Shown: positions 58,415-59,155 of the stretch, piece by piece
How positions within the stretch are numbered: position 1 is the stretch's first letter
How the letters are laid out: every line of letters begins with the position of its first letter
Assembly (NCBI GenBank): GCA_031292195.1
Contig: JARLHP010000122.1
Location: forward strand, 1-59,155
Reading direction: 5' to 3'
Length of the DNA stretch: 59,155 bases
Source of the DNA: Syntrophobacteraceae bacterium
Lineage (GTDB): Bacteria > Desulfobacterota > Syntrophobacteria > Syntrophobacterales > Syntrophobacteraceae
Notes under the pieces: generated by a model
Database searches by the model: none
Told to the model about the DNA's origin: nothing
The model's input: only the letters and a program-made list of their open reading frames with translations
Position numbers and translations under genes: made by a program

Positions 58415-59155
58415 ATGCATCATTTTCAATATAAAGAAGAGGAGCTCTACTGCGAGGACGTTCCTGTCAGGATGATCGCCGAAGAAGTCGGCACGCCCTG
58501 TTATGTGTACAGCCTCGCTACTCTCAAGCACCATTTTCTGACTTTCGATTCGGCTTTTGCCAATGCCGCGCACCTTACCTGTTACTCGGTAAAAGCCAAT
58601 TCCAACATAGCAATTCTTAAACTGTTCGGCGCCATGGGCGGAGGGGTGGACATCGTATCGGGCGGCGAACTCTACCGGGCGCTCAAAGCGGGGATACCCG
58701 CGGGTCGCATCGTCTATTCGGGCGTCGGTAAAACGGTGGAGGAAATCGATTTTGCTCTCAGGGAAAAAATCCTGATGTTCAATATCGAATCCGTCCAGGA
58801 ACTCGAACAGATCAACCGCCGCGCCGAGGCGCTGAACATGAAGGCCTCCGTTTCGCTGCGGGTAAATCCGGACATCGACCCGAACACCCACCCCTATATT
58901 TCCACGGGGATGAAGAAGAATAAATTCGGCATATCCACCGACAGCGCTTTGCGGGCTTTCGAGGATGCCAAAAATCTCAAAAATGTCGAACTGGTGGGGC
59001 TCGATTGCCATATAGGCAGCCAACTGACCGACGTCACCCCCTTTGTTGACGCCCTGAAACGGCTGCGCTCCCTTATCGAGCGGTTTCGGTTGCGGGGGGC
59101 CGATATCCGCTATCTCGATCTGGGCGGCGGTCTGGGCATCGTCTACGACCAGGAG
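58415..59155 (+). CDS. lysA: Diaminopimelate decarboxylase, N-terminal part (LysA; runs off right edge)
   Basis: 247 codons are visible, starting at ATG 58415 (AAGGGAAG just upstream). The PLP-binding barrel is clear: TPCYVYSLATL, the PLP lysine in CYSVKANSNIAILK, VDIVSGGELYRALKAG, VNPDIDPNTHPYISTGMKKN with KFGI, LDCHIGSQL and LDLGGGLGI. It converts meso-diaminopimelate to lysine. The C-terminal domain with the CESGD motif lies beyond the window. Confidence 0.96.
   Translation, partial: MHHFQYKEEELYCEDVPVRMIAEEVGTPCYVYSLATLKHHFLTFDSAFANAAHLTCYSVKANSNIAILKLFGAMGGGVDIVSGGELYRALKAGIPAGRIVYSGVGKTVEEIDFALREKILMFNIESVQELEQINRRAEALNMKASVSLRVNPDIDPNTHPYISTGMKKNKFGISTDSALRAFEDAKNLKNVELVGLDCHIGSQLTDVTPFVDALKRLRSLIERFRLRGADIRYLDLGGGLGIVYDQE

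Noticed and set aside
1-59155. CRISPR array, rRNA genes, complete insertion sequence or integrase
   Set aside because: No regularly spaced direct repeats, rRNA sequence, transposase or integrase gene was recognised on either strand.

Overview
The window looks like a chromosomal segment of a GC-rich, anaerobic, motile Gram-negative bacterium, most likely a deltaproteobacterium (Desulfobacterota, Syntrophobacter-like). This is inferred from gene content: the futalosine menaquinone pathway, an ASKHA/RACo-like activator, a B12-binding radical SAM protein of the TIGR03960 type, LptF/LptG, FliS, a ferritin and cobyrinate-tailoring genes. No rRNA or other taxonomic marker is present.

Region 1 (1-23.5 kb, all minus strand) is a type VI secretion system (T6SS). 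In transcription order it reads tagH(FHA)-tssK-tssL-tssM-tagF-tssA, an AT-rich 267-bp gap, then tssB-tssC-hcp-tagJ/impE-tssE-tssF-tssG-clpV-vgrG. A spike-associated module follows: a DUF4123 chaperone, an internally duplicated 252-residue protein, a 68-residue Cys-containing protein and an FHA-domain protein cut by the left edge. No TssJ lipoprotein gene is present where it would be expected (tagH-tssK), and no PAAR protein was recognised.

Region 2 (23.8-27.4 kb) is an accessory strip ending at a tRNA-Arg(CCT) gene. It holds a DUF3238-like protein, a frameshifted OmpA-domain gene, an unrecognised gene, an ArsC/LMW-phosphatase-like gene, and two gene remnants. One remnant is a nucleoside 2-deoxyribosyltransferase-like N-terminus. 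The other is a TrmO (YaeB) gene whose 5' part is missing exactly at the tRNA 3' end. The pattern suggests the right-hand edge of an island built at the tRNA gene, possibly including the T6SS.

Region 3 (27.4-36.4 kb) holds a Mug-type uracil-DNA glycosylase, a small zinc-ribbon protein, a MITE-like element, and a TetR-regulated futalosine operon (tetR-mqnE-mqnC-deaminase-mqnA). The operon has a consensus promoter bracketed by two TGACC-N4-GGTCA operators and is flanked by inverted copies of a dispersed repeat. A chemoreceptor with a C-terminal Cache-like domain comes next.

Region 4 (36.4-47.3 kb) is mixed housekeeping: an FtsB-like protein, an ASKHA protein without its ferredoxin domain, KhpA, FliS with a FliT-like partner, lptF-lptG, ferritin, a MauE-like membrane protein, a TIGR03960 radical SAM protein, antitoxin remnants, a PadR regulator, and a cupin gene whose promoter abuts a perfect 12+12 palindrome. 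Two copies of a CACGAAG-type inverted repeat act as apparent bidirectional terminators between convergent genes.

Region 5 (47.4-59.2 kb, plus strand) is biosynthetic. cobB-cobQ-cobD (late cobalamin synthesis) is followed by argB-argD-argF-argG-argH (from N-acetylglutamate to arginine), a fibronectin-III lipoprotein and the 5' part of lysA (lysine), which runs off the right edge.
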